From assembly GCF_024170005.1 (NCBI RefSeq), contig NZ_JALJXJ010000004.1:434001-498000 (forward strand): a DNA stretch of 64,000 nucleotides. The letters run 5' to 3'. This stretch comes from Azospirillum lipoferum. GTDB lineage: Bacteria; Pseudomonadota; Alphaproteobacteria; Azospirillales; Azospirillaceae. The notes beneath the pieces are model-generated. The model searched no databases and was not told the origin of the DNA. It saw only the letters and a program-made list of their open reading frames with translations. The position numbers were made by a program, and so were the translations under genes. Positions 35,286 through 42,568 of this stretch are shown piece by piece (within the stretch, counting starts at the first letter, position 1; each line of letters begins with the position of its first letter).

Positions 35286-36332
35286 TTAAAACGACTCCAG
35301 GGTGACAATTAGTTCATGAATATCCGCCGGAATTGAGGAGCGGAATGCCACAATTTCGCCACTAACCGGATGCCGGAAGGTCAGCGCCGCGGCATGCAAT
35401 GCCTGCCGCGGAAACCCAACAAGACCGGACCGCGCCGGTTCCGGCAGCAGCGAGGCGAATTTCCCGCCCGGACGCCCCGACCGCCCGCGGCCATAGAGCG
35501 GATCGCCGACCAGCGGATGGCCGATGTGGGTCAGGTGGACGCGGATCTGGTGGGTGCGCCCGGTCTCCAGCACGCATTCGATCAGCGAGGCGGCCATGCC
35601 GAAACTCTTCACCACGCGGTACTTGGTGGCGGCCGGTTTGCCGCCGCCGGTGACCACCGCCATCTTCTTGCGGTCGGCGCTGCTGCGGCCGATGTTGCCC
35701 TCGATCCGGCCCTGCGCCGGATTCGGCACGCCCCAGACCAGCGCCAGATAGGTGCGGCTGAGCGTGCGGTCGGAGAACTGGTCGGAAAGGCCGTGGTGGG
35801 CGCGGTCGTTCTTGGCGACCACCATCAGGCCGCTGGTGTCCTTGTCCAGCCGGTGGACGATGCCCGGCCGCCGCACCCCGCCGATGCCGGACAGGCTGTC
35901 GCCGCAATGGGCCAGCAGGGCGTTGACCAGCGTGCCGTCCGGGTTGCCGGCGGCGGGATGCACCACCAGCCCGGCCGGCTTGTCGATCACCAGCACGTCG
36001 GCATCCTCGTAGACCACGTCGATCGGGATGTCCTGCGCCACCGGTTCGGCGGCCTGCGAGCCCGGAACCTGGACCTCGAAGGTCTGGCCGGGTTTGACCC
36101 TCAGGGACGGGTCCGTTATCGTCCGGCCGTCGCCGCGCACGCAGCCCTGGTCAAGCAGGGCCTGCACGCGCGACCGCGACAGGTCCGGCAGGCCCGCCGC
36201 CAACGCCTTGTCCAGCCGCTGCCCCGCCGCCTCGTCGGGAATGGTGTAGGCGAGGGTGCCGGCCGGCGAACCGGCATCGTCGTCCGCATCGAGGAAATCG
36301 TCGGACAGGTCTTCAGGTGTATCGGCGGCCAT
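35286..36332 (-). CDS. rluD: 23S rRNA pseudouridine synthase, RluD type
   Basis: Isomerises uridines in helix 69 of 23S rRNA. 348 residues: an N-terminal acidic tail, an S4 RNA-binding domain (RLDKALAAGLPDLSRSRVQALLDQGCV, about 39-65) and a catalytic domain with Asp163 in HRLDKDTSGL, then the C-terminal RTHQIRVHLTHIGHPLVGDPLYG. RluC is the nearest alternative, but the sequence around HPAAGN and length favour RluD. The start is the ATG at 36332. It is divergent from the DUF6476 gene, a neighbour seen in many alphaproteobacteria, and tail-to-head with rpoH. Confidence 0.93.
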   Translation of the reverse strand: MAADTPEDLSDDFLDADDDAGSPAGTLAYTIPDEAAGQRLDKALAAGLPDLSRSRVQALLDQGCVRGDGRTITDPSLRVKPGQTFEVQVPGSQAAEPVAQDIPIDVVYEDADVLVIDKPAGLVVHPAAGNPDGTLVNALLAHCGDSLSGIGGVRRPGIVHRLDKDTSGLMVVAKNDRAHHGLSDQFSDRTLSRTYLALVWGVPNPAQGRIEGNIGRSSADRKKMAVVTGGGKPAATKYRVVKSFGMAASLIECVLETGRTHQIRVHLTHIGHPLVGDPLYGRGRSGRPGGKFASLLPEPARSGLVGFPRQALHAAALTFRHPVSGEIVAFRSSIPADIHELIVTLESF

Positions 36333-36384
36333 CGGCTTTGCGTATCGCGTCCTGTTTCAATCGTCCGGGAGTGGACCCCAAACC

Positions 36385-36702
36385 GTGCAGATCCTCAAGG
36401 CACTCGTCGTCATCATGGGCGTTCTGATCATCGCCGGCTTCACCTTTCTGGGGGTGGAGCTGTACAAGCGGATGTCGGACCCCAACCGCGCCTCGCTGAC
36501 CGCCGCCGCCCCGGCGCCCATCCCGGCCGAGCGCCCGGCCGAGGTGACGCTGGACGTCCCGGCCGGCGCCCGCATCGGCGAGATGCTGGCGGTCGGCAAC
36601 CGCGTCCTGTTCAAGGTGACCGTGCCGCAGGGGCCGGACCGCCTCTATCTGATCGACCCGCGCAACGGCGCCGTCACCGCGACGGTGACCGCCGGCAAGT
36701 GA
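36385..36702 (+). CDS. Small membrane-anchored protein, DUF6476-like
   Basis: A 105-residue protein with one N-terminal membrane helix (ILKALVVIMGVLIIAGFTFLGVEL) and a short soluble domain ending VTVPQGPDRLYLIDPRNGAVTATVTAGK, probably a beta-rich periplasmic part. Proteins like this are consistently next to rluD in alphaproteobacteria; function unknown. The start is a GTG at 36385 (MQILKALV), which gives a complete membrane segment; an internal ATG would cut it. It is divergent from rluD and 24 bp before the threonine aldolase gene. Confidence 0.75.
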   Translation: MQILKALVVIMGVLIIAGFTFLGVELYKRMSDPNRASLTAAAPAPIPAERPAEVTLDVPAGARIGEMLAVGNRVLFKVTVPQGPDRLYLIDPRNGAVTATVTAGK

Positions 36703-36726
36703 CCGTTCCCTCCTATCCGGACACAG

Positions 36727-37752
36727 ATGATGCATGATTTCCGCAGCGACAACGTCGCCGGTGCCGCCCCGCAGGTGATGACGGCGCTGGCCGCCGCGTC
36801 CTCCGGCACCGCCTCGCCCTATGGCAACGATCCCTGGACCGCGCGGGTGACCGAGCGGCTGTGCGCGATCTTCGAGACCGAGGTCGCGGTCTTCCCCGTC
36901 GCCACCGGCACGGCGGCCAACTCGCTGGCGCTGTCGGCGCTGGTGCCGCCCTATGGCGCCGTGCTGTGCCATGACGAGGCGCACATCACCATCGACGAAT
37001 GCGGCGCGCCGGAGTTCTTCACCGGCGGCGCCAAGCTCGTCCCGCTGGCCGGCGAGCATGGCAAGCTGACGCCCGACACGGTGTCGCGCCACATCGCGAA
37101 GGCCGGCGTCGGCGTCGTCCACCGCGTGCAGCCCGCCGCCCTCAGCCTGACCCAGGCGACGGAGGCCGGCACCGTCTACAGCCCGGCGGAGGTCGAGGCT
37201 CTGGTCGAGGTCGCCCATGCCAACGGCATGGCCGTGCATATGGACGGCGCCCGCTTCGCCAACGCCATCGCCCGGCTGGGCTGCAAGCCGGCCGACGTGA
37301 CGTGGCGCGCCGGGGTCGACGTTCTGACGCTGGGCGGCACCAAGGGCGGCTGCCTCGCCGCCGAGGCGGTGGTGTTCTTCAACCCGGCGATGGCCGAGGA
37401 TTTCGGCTTCGGCCGCAAGCGCGGCGGCCATCTGGTGTCGAAGATGCGCTTCCTGTCGGCACAGCTCGACGCCTGGCTGGATGACGGGCTGTGGCTGCGG
37501 CTGGCCGCCCACGCCAACGCCATGGCCGACCGGCTGGCCGCCGGGCTTACGGTACTGCCGGGCGTCGAGCTGGCCCATCCGGTGGAGGCGAACGAGCTGT
37601 TCGTCCGCCTGCCGGGGCGTTACGCCGAGGTGCTGGAGGCGGCCGGCTACGGCTTCTACCGCTGGGACGACGGCACGGCGCGCTTCGTGACGGCCTTCGA
37701 CACGCCGGCGGCAGCGGTCGATGGATTGCTGGGTATTTTGCGCAGCCTGTAA
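36727..37752 (+). CDS. ltaE: Low-specificity L-threonine aldolase
   Basis: PLP-dependent cleavage of L-threonine or L-allo-threonine to glycine and acetaldehyde. A 341-residue fold-type I enzyme: FRSDNVAGAAPQVMTAL at the N-terminus, CHDEAHITIDECGAPEFF (His stacking on PLP, about 81-98), VHMDGARFANA (Asp binding the PLP nitrogen) and the Schiff-base lysine Lys206 in LGGTKGG. The beta-eliminating lyase fold is firm; the L-allo or low-specificity choice is by family similarity. The three tRNA-Glu genes follow 55 bp downstream. Confidence 0.92.
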   Translation: MMHDFRSDNVAGAAPQVMTALAAASSGTASPYGNDPWTARVTERLCAIFETEVAVFPVATGTAANSLALSALVPPYGAVLCHDEAHITIDECGAPEFFTGGAKLVPLAGEHGKLTPDTVSRHIAKAGVGVVHRVQPAALSLTQATEAGTVYSPAEVEALVEVAHANGMAVHMDGARFANAIARLGCKPADVTWRAGVDVLTLGGTKGGCLAAEAVVFFNPAMAEDFGFGRKRGGHLVSKMRFLSAQLDAWLDDGLWLRLAAHANAMADRLAAGLTVLPGVELAHPVEANELFVRLPGRYAEVLEAAGYGFYRWDDGTARFVTAFDTPAAAVDGLLGILRSL

Positions 37753-37807
37753 GAAAAGGCTTGATCGGACGGGCGGCCTTCGATAGAAAGCCGCCCACGC
37801 CGATGAC

Positions 37808-37883
37808 GTCCCCATCGTCTAGAGGCCTAGGACACCGCCCTCTCACGGCGGTAACAGGGGTTCGACTCCCCTTGGGGACGCCA
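37808..37883 (+). tRNA. tRNA-Glu, anticodon CTC (copy 1)
   Basis: A 76-nt cloverleaf with acceptor pairs GTCCCCA/TGGGGAC, anticodon stem CCGCC/GGCGG around loop CTCTCAC (anticodon CTC), T-loop GGTTCGACT and encoded CCA. Identical to copy 2. Confidence 0.97.
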
Positions 37884-37952
37884 ACCTTCCAGGGTTGGGT
37901 CGCGCGGCCGGTGGCAGCCTCCACCGCCGCATGCCATGCATCGGGACCAGAC

Positions 37953-38028
37953 GTCCCCATCGTCTAGAGGCCTAGGACACCGCCCTCTCACGGCGGTAAC
38001 AGGGGTTCGACTCCCCTTGGGGACGCCA
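37953..38028 (+). tRNA. tRNA-Glu, anticodon CTC (copy 2)
   Basis: 76 nt, identical in sequence to the copy at 37808, including the anticodon loop CTCTCAC and encoded CCA. It is separated from copy 1 by 69 bp of unrelated spacer. Confidence 0.97.
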
Positions 38029-38073
38029 TCCACGCGCTGGATGAGTTCGTTGAGCGCAGGTTGAAGGTACAAC

Positions 38074-38149
<76 letters not shown>

Positions 38150-38180
38150 TTTTTCTAATTACCCTACTTATTTCCAGATA

Positions 38181-38501
38181 TTACAGCATTTTCTTGGGTG
38201 ATCTAGTCATCCTCTCAATCTCGATTTCTATCTGATAAGAGATGGAATCTATCCTTCGAACAACTTTAGCGTATTCATCGGTGATATGTTCTTGGCTTTT
38301 ATTCGCCATAAAAAACAATGCTTCAGACGCATCGTTAACAGAAAGTACGAGTGGTGACGACGAGTCCAGATGGTTTGAACCTACCCATCGTTCAATTGCT
38401 TTTCGCGATAAGCCATATAGCTCCTCTGCCCAGCCGGGAAATTTGTTGATAGTTTTTAGAATGTGGCGTTGAGCTTCCATACGATTATTAAACTCGCTCA
38501 C
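38181..38501 (-). CDS. Small helical protein of unknown function, third gene of the island operon
   Basis: A 106-residue protein, Glu/Arg/Ile-rich and probably all helical (IDSISYQIEIEIERM near the end suggests a coiled coil). I recognise no family. It starts at a GTG (38501) inside the last codons of the nucleotidyltransferase gene, with GGAG eight bases upstream, so the two are translationally coupled. An ATG at 38480 is an alternative start. Codon use is unlike the surrounding genome. In other nucleotidyltransferase pairs the short partner is an antitoxin or substrate (HEPN/MNT), but the HEPN RX4-6H motif is not evident, so that parallel is only by arrangement. Confidence 0.65.
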   Translation of the reverse strand: MSEFNNRMEAQRHILKTINKFPGWAEELYGLSRKAIERWVGSNHLDSSSPLVLSVNDASEALFFMANKSQEHITDEYAKVVRRIDSISYQIEIEIERMTRSPKKML

Positions 38502-39123
38502 GGGTACTCTCCAATTTCAAGACATTTAGCATCCAATCTTCGATGTCTTGCAGGCAAGACATAACTAGGGAGAACTCATTCTCTGTGATCTTTTCACCAG
38601 TTCCTCTCGTGCATAATATGCGAGCGCGCTTAAGAACCCTATATGCATCTGGATCTATACATATGCTGTGCTTACCGATATTCATAGCAGAGCTTCTAGA
38701 AAAGACAGGACTATTCAATGCTGCCAGTGAAAAGCATGTTGCAATATTCCTTATGCTGAGAAATATAGAAGATAGATCAAACACCCGGCATTCATTCTCT
38801 AAAATAAGCGAGTCTCGTGAGCTGCGGAACAGATTGTAGAATTTCGAAAAATCATCATTATATGCCTCGTATTCAGAAGGATCTCCCAATTCGGCTAAAA
38901 AGTCACTTTTGTCTGGAGAAAATATCAACTTTGACTCCAAACGTAAATGCCACGCAAATGGATTTCCCTGTTTCCATAAAAATTTAATTCTATCGTAGGA
39001 GTAGATTGAGAACATTTCTTGGCTCAGGAGAGCGTCATGGCTTTCGGTCAGAGCCAGAAGATCTACATCAGAGTTCTTATCGAGTTCACCACGACATATG
39101 GAGCCAAAGACGTATATATGCAT
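38488..39123 (-). CDS. Nucleotidyltransferase-fold protein (GS-X10-DXD)
   Basis: A 211-residue protein. The DNA-polymerase-beta-like active site appears at the very N-terminus: Gly7-Ser8, ten residues, Asp19-Val-Asp21 (VFGSICRGEL...SDVDLLAL). The rest is helical, with FLSIRNIATCFSLAAL and a C-terminal EFSLVMSCLQDIEDWMLNVL. Such enzymes transfer nucleotides to proteins, tRNAs, drugs or small molecules; MNT antitoxins and some defence enzymes belong here. The start ATG at 39123 is two bases after the stop of the upstream gene. Low-GC codon use marks it as transferred. Target and exact activity unknown. Confidence 0.78.
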   Translation of the reverse strand: MHIYVFGSICRGELDKNSDVDLLALTESHDALLSQEMFSIYSYDRIKFLWKQGNPFAWHLRLESKLIFSPDKSDFLAELGDPSEYEAYNDDFSKFYNLFRSSRDSLILENECRVFDLSSIFLSIRNIATCFSLAALNSPVFSRSSAMNIGKHSICIDPDAYRVLKRARILCTRGTGEKITENEFSLVMSCLQDIEDWMLNVLKLESTRERV

Positions 39124-39124
39124 G

Positions 39125-39937
39125 TCACCGCCTATTAAATCGCTTTATAATAATGGAAAGGAAAAAACCAATAACTATTAGTCGTATTAGCGCGATAAAT
39201 GCTAAATATGCCTTGTTATAGTTAGCTGGCGAGTTAACGCCGAGGAATATGCTCGGAGCATCTGCTAAAGAATTCCAATAAGAGTCTAAGCTCTTTGCAT
39301 CTCCATAGAGATATACGTTGAGTATGGAAATTCCTGAAATAAAAATTAGTGCAAACCTAATGAGCTTAAGAATGCTTTCTCCGTTTCCCCAAATAAAGTC
39401 TAACGCCTTAAACTCAGACCATAGCAAAAACTGCCGAATCCTCGCGTAAAAGCCGGAGTACTTTTTTCTATAGTAACTTCCTGGTGAGCGCCATGAGTTA
39501 TACAAATGCTCGCCTGTTGCTCGCAGTTCAATTGAGATTGCGCGGTTAATGGATCTTGCATCTCCTAAATGCTGGAAATTAGTGCGAAGAGTTCTTGCAA
39601 ATCTAAGTCTAATATTTTCGAGAGCAGGGCTTTCTGTTTCCAGTATTGTTGCATCGATATTAGTTTTTTCAAAGTACGTATAGTCAAACTTGCAGCCAAC
39701 AAATACAGAGCCGTGGAAATTACTTCCTACGAACCGGCATCCTGTGAAGTCACATGAATCGAATTGACATTCGCGCAAGTAACAGCTATCGAAATTAGAG
39801 TATTTAAAGTCTACTTTCGTAAATTTTTGTTTCTTTGCAATGAGTCGTGTAAAAGTTGTATTTGAATAACAAGAATTATTCTCGTCGGAATTAAATTTTT
39901 GGTCTGTCACAATATTTCGCCCGCTTGGCACAAGCAT
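39125..39937 (-). CDS. Pentapeptide-repeat protein with C-terminal two-helix membrane domain
   Basis: A 270-residue protein and first gene of the island operon. Residues 35-95 are pentapeptide-type repeats (VDFKYSNFDSCYLRECQF, CDFTGCRFVGSNFHGSVF), forming a beta-helix. Two hydrophobic segments follow: LIRFALIFISGISILNVYLYG (about 190-210) and AYLAFIALIRLIVIGFFLSI (about 243-262), with a loop SLADAPSIFLGVNSPANY where related two-helix channels carry a pore; the K+ filter sequence is absent. This suggests a membrane-acting effector or sensor. The ATG at 39937 has GAGAGGGA seven bases upstream. Strong AT-bias shows transfer. Role in defence is inference. Confidence 0.78.
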   Translation of the reverse strand: MLVPSGRNIVTDQKFNSDENNSCYSNTTFTRLIAKKQKFTKVDFKYSNFDSCYLRECQFDSCDFTGCRFVGSNFHGSVFVGCKFDYTYFEKTNIDATILETESPALENIRLRFARTLRTNFQHLGDARSINRAISIELRATGEHLYNSWRSPGSYYRKKYSGFYARIRQFLLWSEFKALDFIWGNGESILKLIRFALIFISGISILNVYLYGDAKSLDSYWNSLADAPSIFLGVNSPANYNKAYLAFIALIRLIVIGFFLSIIIKRFNRR

Positions 39938-40161
39938 TTTGTTCCCTCTCGGGTAAAGTCTATTAAGTTTTCTTTTGTTCCTAGATTAAGTGTCTAAACA
40001 AAGGATGGAGGGATTCTCAATGTAGCACATCCTGGTTGCATTGGTTTGCCCGCTTAACACAGGTGAAAGCGAATACCTAATAAGATATATACATGAGGGA
40101 ATGTGTAGGTACAACCAGCTTTGTTCAGAGGGGTGCGTGGACTTCCATAAGGATTGAAATT

Positions 40162-41352
40162 TTATTCCAAAACTCCCGTCTGATACAGCGTCACCCTGAT
40201 CCCTCCGTTCGACACCGACACCCCGCCCTCCTGGAACGGCAGTTCCGTCGCCTTCGCCAGGGCGGCCTCGTTGGTGATGATGCCCACGCGCCAGCCGGTG
40301 AAGCGTGACTTCAGCGTCTGGCCCATGGCGTGGTAGAGCGGGATCAGGGACTTGCCCTCGCCGATGCGGGCGCCGTAGGGCGGGTTGACGATGACGAGGC
40401 CGGGCGGCCCCTCCGGCGGGGTCAGGTCGCTGATGGCGTGGTGGGCGAAGTCGGTCCAGGCGCCAACGCCGGCGCGCTCGGCATTGGCGCGGCTCATGGT
40501 GATGGCGCCGGCGTCGCGGTCGCTGCCGTAGAAGCGCACCGCCGGCGGCGTCACCGTGCCGGCGCTGCGCAGGCTCTGCCAGCGGGCGGCGTCGAAAGTG
40601 GCGAGCTGTTCGAAGGCGAAGGAGCGGGAGCGGCCGGGCTTCAGGCCGGCGGCGATCTCGGCCGCCTCAATGACGAAGGTGCCGGAGCCGCACATCGGAT
40701 CCACCACGGGGACCGGTTCGCGCCCGTCATAGCCGCACTGGCGCAGGAACAAGGCGGCCAGCGTCTCGCGCATCGGCGCCTTGTTGACCGCCTCCTTGTG
40801 GCCGCGCTTGTGCAGCGACTCGCCGGAGCTGTCGACGCTGATGGTGCAGAGGTCGTCGTCGATCCGCGCCTTGATCTGGACGGCCCGGGTGTCTTCTTCC
40901 GGCGTGTCCCGGTCGGCGGACTTTCCGGTCTTCTTGGGCGCGGCCTTGACGATGGGGGCGCCGAGTTCCTCGGCGATGGCGCGCTCGATGCGCTGGGCGG
41001 CGGCGCCGGCATGGTAGATGCGCGAGGCCTTGCAGGACGCCTCGACCCGCACCGGAATGTCGGCGCGCAGGATCTCGGCCCAGGGGACGCGGCGGGCGCG
41101 CTTGTCCAGCTGCGCCAGATGCAGGGCACGGAAGCTGGCGATGCGCGCCAGCACGCGGGTGGCGCCGCGCAGTTCCAGATTGGCGCGCCAGACCTCCGGC
41201 CAGCCGCCGGTGACCGTCACCCCGCCCTTCACCACGGTCGGGTTGGTGAAGCCGCGGTCGCCGGCCTCCGCGCACAGCACGGGTTCCAGGCCGGGGGCGG
41301 CCACCAGGAAAATCTCGAAAGGCTGGGCGGGGCTGGTCGGGTCGGTGTTCAT
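40162..41352 (-). CDS. THUMP-domain RNA methyltransferase (RlmL-N / TrmN-like class I)
   Basis: A 396-residue protein. The N-terminal THUMP-like region (FEIFLVAAPGLEPVLCAEAGDRGF, then a Lys-rich insert KAAPKKTGKSADR) is followed by the methyltransferase domain with motif I VVDPMCGSGTFVIEAAEIAAGLKPG and the N2-guanine-type catalytic motif IVNPPYGARIG. This is the 23S rRNA m2G2445-type group (the N-terminal half of YcbY/RlmL), though tRNA m2G enzymes share the layout. The start is the ATG at 41352; the frame is open for 45 more codons of non-family sequence. It forms the right border of the AT-rich island. Confidence 0.88.
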   Translation of the reverse strand: MNTDPTSPAQPFEIFLVAAPGLEPVLCAEAGDRGFTNPTVVKGGVTVTGGWPEVWRANLELRGATRVLARIASFRALHLAQLDKRARRVPWAEILRADIPVRVEASCKASRIYHAGAAAQRIERAIAEELGAPIVKAAPKKTGKSADRDTPEEDTRAVQIKARIDDDLCTISVDSSGESLHKRGHKEAVNKAPMRETLAALFLRQCGYDGREPVPVVDPMCGSGTFVIEAAEIAAGLKPGRSRSFAFEQLATFDAARWQSLRSAGTVTPPAVRFYGSDRDAGAITMSRANAERAGVGAWTDFAHHAISDLTPPEGPPGLVIVNPPYGARIGEGKSLIPLYHAMGQTLKSRFTGWRVGIITNEAALAKATELPFQEGGVSVSNGGIRVTLYQTGVLE

Positions 41353-41521
41353 GCGCCTACATAGCCCGAAGGGCTGCGTTCCATCGACAGGATTCTCGCG
41401 GAATGGCCCGGCTGTTGACGCCGGAATGCCGGCCCCTATGATCGGATCGGAACACGAACAATCAAGCCGGCTTGCGATTCCGAACATGGGATGGGCCGGA
41501 CATCAGGGGAGACCGCGCGTC

Positions 41522-42322
41522 ATGACCACCACCGAGACCACCAGTTGGCCCGCCGACCTGCTGGCGCAGGAGTTCCGCGGCAAGCGGGTTCTGGTCACCG
41601 GCAGCCGCCGCGGCATCGGTGCGGCGGTGGCGGCGGCCTTCGCCCAGCTCGGCGCCCGCGTCGCCATCCATGGCCGCGACCAAGCCGCGGTGGAAGCGGT
41701 GGCGGCCGGGATGGGAGCCGGAATTGGGGGTGGCGTGGTCGGGCTGGCCGGCGACTTCGCCGACAAGGGGCAGACCCGTGCGGTGGTGGAACAGGCGGTC
41801 GACCGGCTGGGCGGGCTGGACGTGCTGGTCAACAATGCCGGCACCATGCTGGGCCGGGTGGCGCTGGCCGACATCGACGACGGCTTCCTGCAACGGCAGT
41901 TCGACCTGAACGCCGCCTCGGCGGTCGTCGCCAGCCGCGCCGCCCTGCCGGCGCTGATCGCGTCGGCGGGGGCCATCGTCAACACCGGCTCCATCTCCGG
42001 CCGCACCGGGGGCAGCGCCGGCTCGTCGCTCTACAGCGCCGCCAAGGCCTTCCAGGCCAGCCTCGCCCGCTCGCTGGCGACGGAGCTGGCGCCGCACGGC
42101 ATCCGCGTCAACGCGGTGTCGCCCGGCACCATCGACACCGATTTCCACCAGCGCTACTCGACCGCCGACAAGCTGGCGCAGACCGCGGCGCGCATCCCGC
42201 TGAAACGGCTGGGAACGGCGGAGGATTGCGTCGGCGCCTACCTGTTCCTCGCCTCCAACCGGCTGGCCGGCTACATCACCGGCCAGACCATCGAGGTCAA
42301 CGGTGGCCAGTTCTATAACTAA
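41522..42322 (+). CDS. Short-chain dehydrogenase/reductase (SDR)
   Basis: A 266-residue classical SDR. Cofactor motif TGSRRGIG (26-33), structural NNAG (104-107), and catalytic Ser (TGSIS, 157-159), Tyr171 and Lys175 in YSAAK. The C-terminus ends in a typical G.ITGQTIEVNGG. Substrate unknown; it resembles FabG-like and gluconate/3-oxoacyl reductases. Starts at ATG 41522. It is divergent from the methyltransferase, and about 150 bp precede the sigma-54-like site at 42474. Confidence 0.92.
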   Translation: MTTTETTSWPADLLAQEFRGKRVLVTGSRRGIGAAVAAAFAQLGARVAIHGRDQAAVEAVAAGMGAGIGGGVVGLAGDFADKGQTRAVVEQAVDRLGGLDVLVNNAGTMLGRVALADIDDGFLQRQFDLNAASAVVASRAALPALIASAGAIVNTGSISGRTGGSAGSSLYSAAKAFQASLARSLATELAPHGIRVNAVSPGTIDTDFHQRYSTADKLAQTAARIPLKRLGTAEDCVGAYLFLASNRLAGYITGQTIEVNGGQFYN

Positions 42323-42473
42323 TGGCTTAGGTTTTGCAATTGCGCAGGTCAAGTTTTGGCAAAATGCGAAGCAATCTCAATGATCTTTGCAAAATGCAGA
42401 GGGTGAATGTGTCCCTGCTTCAGAAATAGATCGATTTCGCAGGGTAGAAAAACATCCCGGCGTTAATGGTCCC

Positions 42474-42490
42474 TTGGCACTGTTCTTGTA
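42474..42490 (+). promoter_or_regulatory. Sigma-54-like promoter for the chemoreceptor gene
   Basis: TTGGCAC, five bases (TGTTC), TTGTA: matches the -24 element fully and the -12 element except TTGT for TTGC. It would place a start near 42502, 67 bp before the ATG. No enhancer-binding-protein site was identified. Confidence 0.4.
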
Positions 42491-42568
42491 GGCTACCTCG
42501 TCAACAACCGATCGACCGAACGATCGGGACGCCGCCAGCGGTCGGGTCAGAAGACGAGGTCACCAACC

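Larger units (their letters stand above)
38150..40161. other. AT-rich putative genomic island adjacent to tRNA-Glu
   Basis: From the first base after the tRNA-Glu(TTC) CCA to the stop of the THUMP methyltransferase gene, the sequence is plainly AT-rich and uses codons such as ATA, AGA and TTA that neighbours avoid. It carries one minus-strand three-gene operon and a gene-free 224-bp upstream region (39938-40161). A tRNA 3' end is a common integration site, but I found no integrase and no good copy of the tRNA end at the far edge, so attachment sites are not shown. Confidence 0.7.

Noticed and set aside
40140..40190. A second attachment-site copy of the tRNA-Glu 3' end at the far side of the AT-rich island
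   Set aside because: Only an eight-base match (CTCCCGTC) is present near 40172, which is expected by chance.
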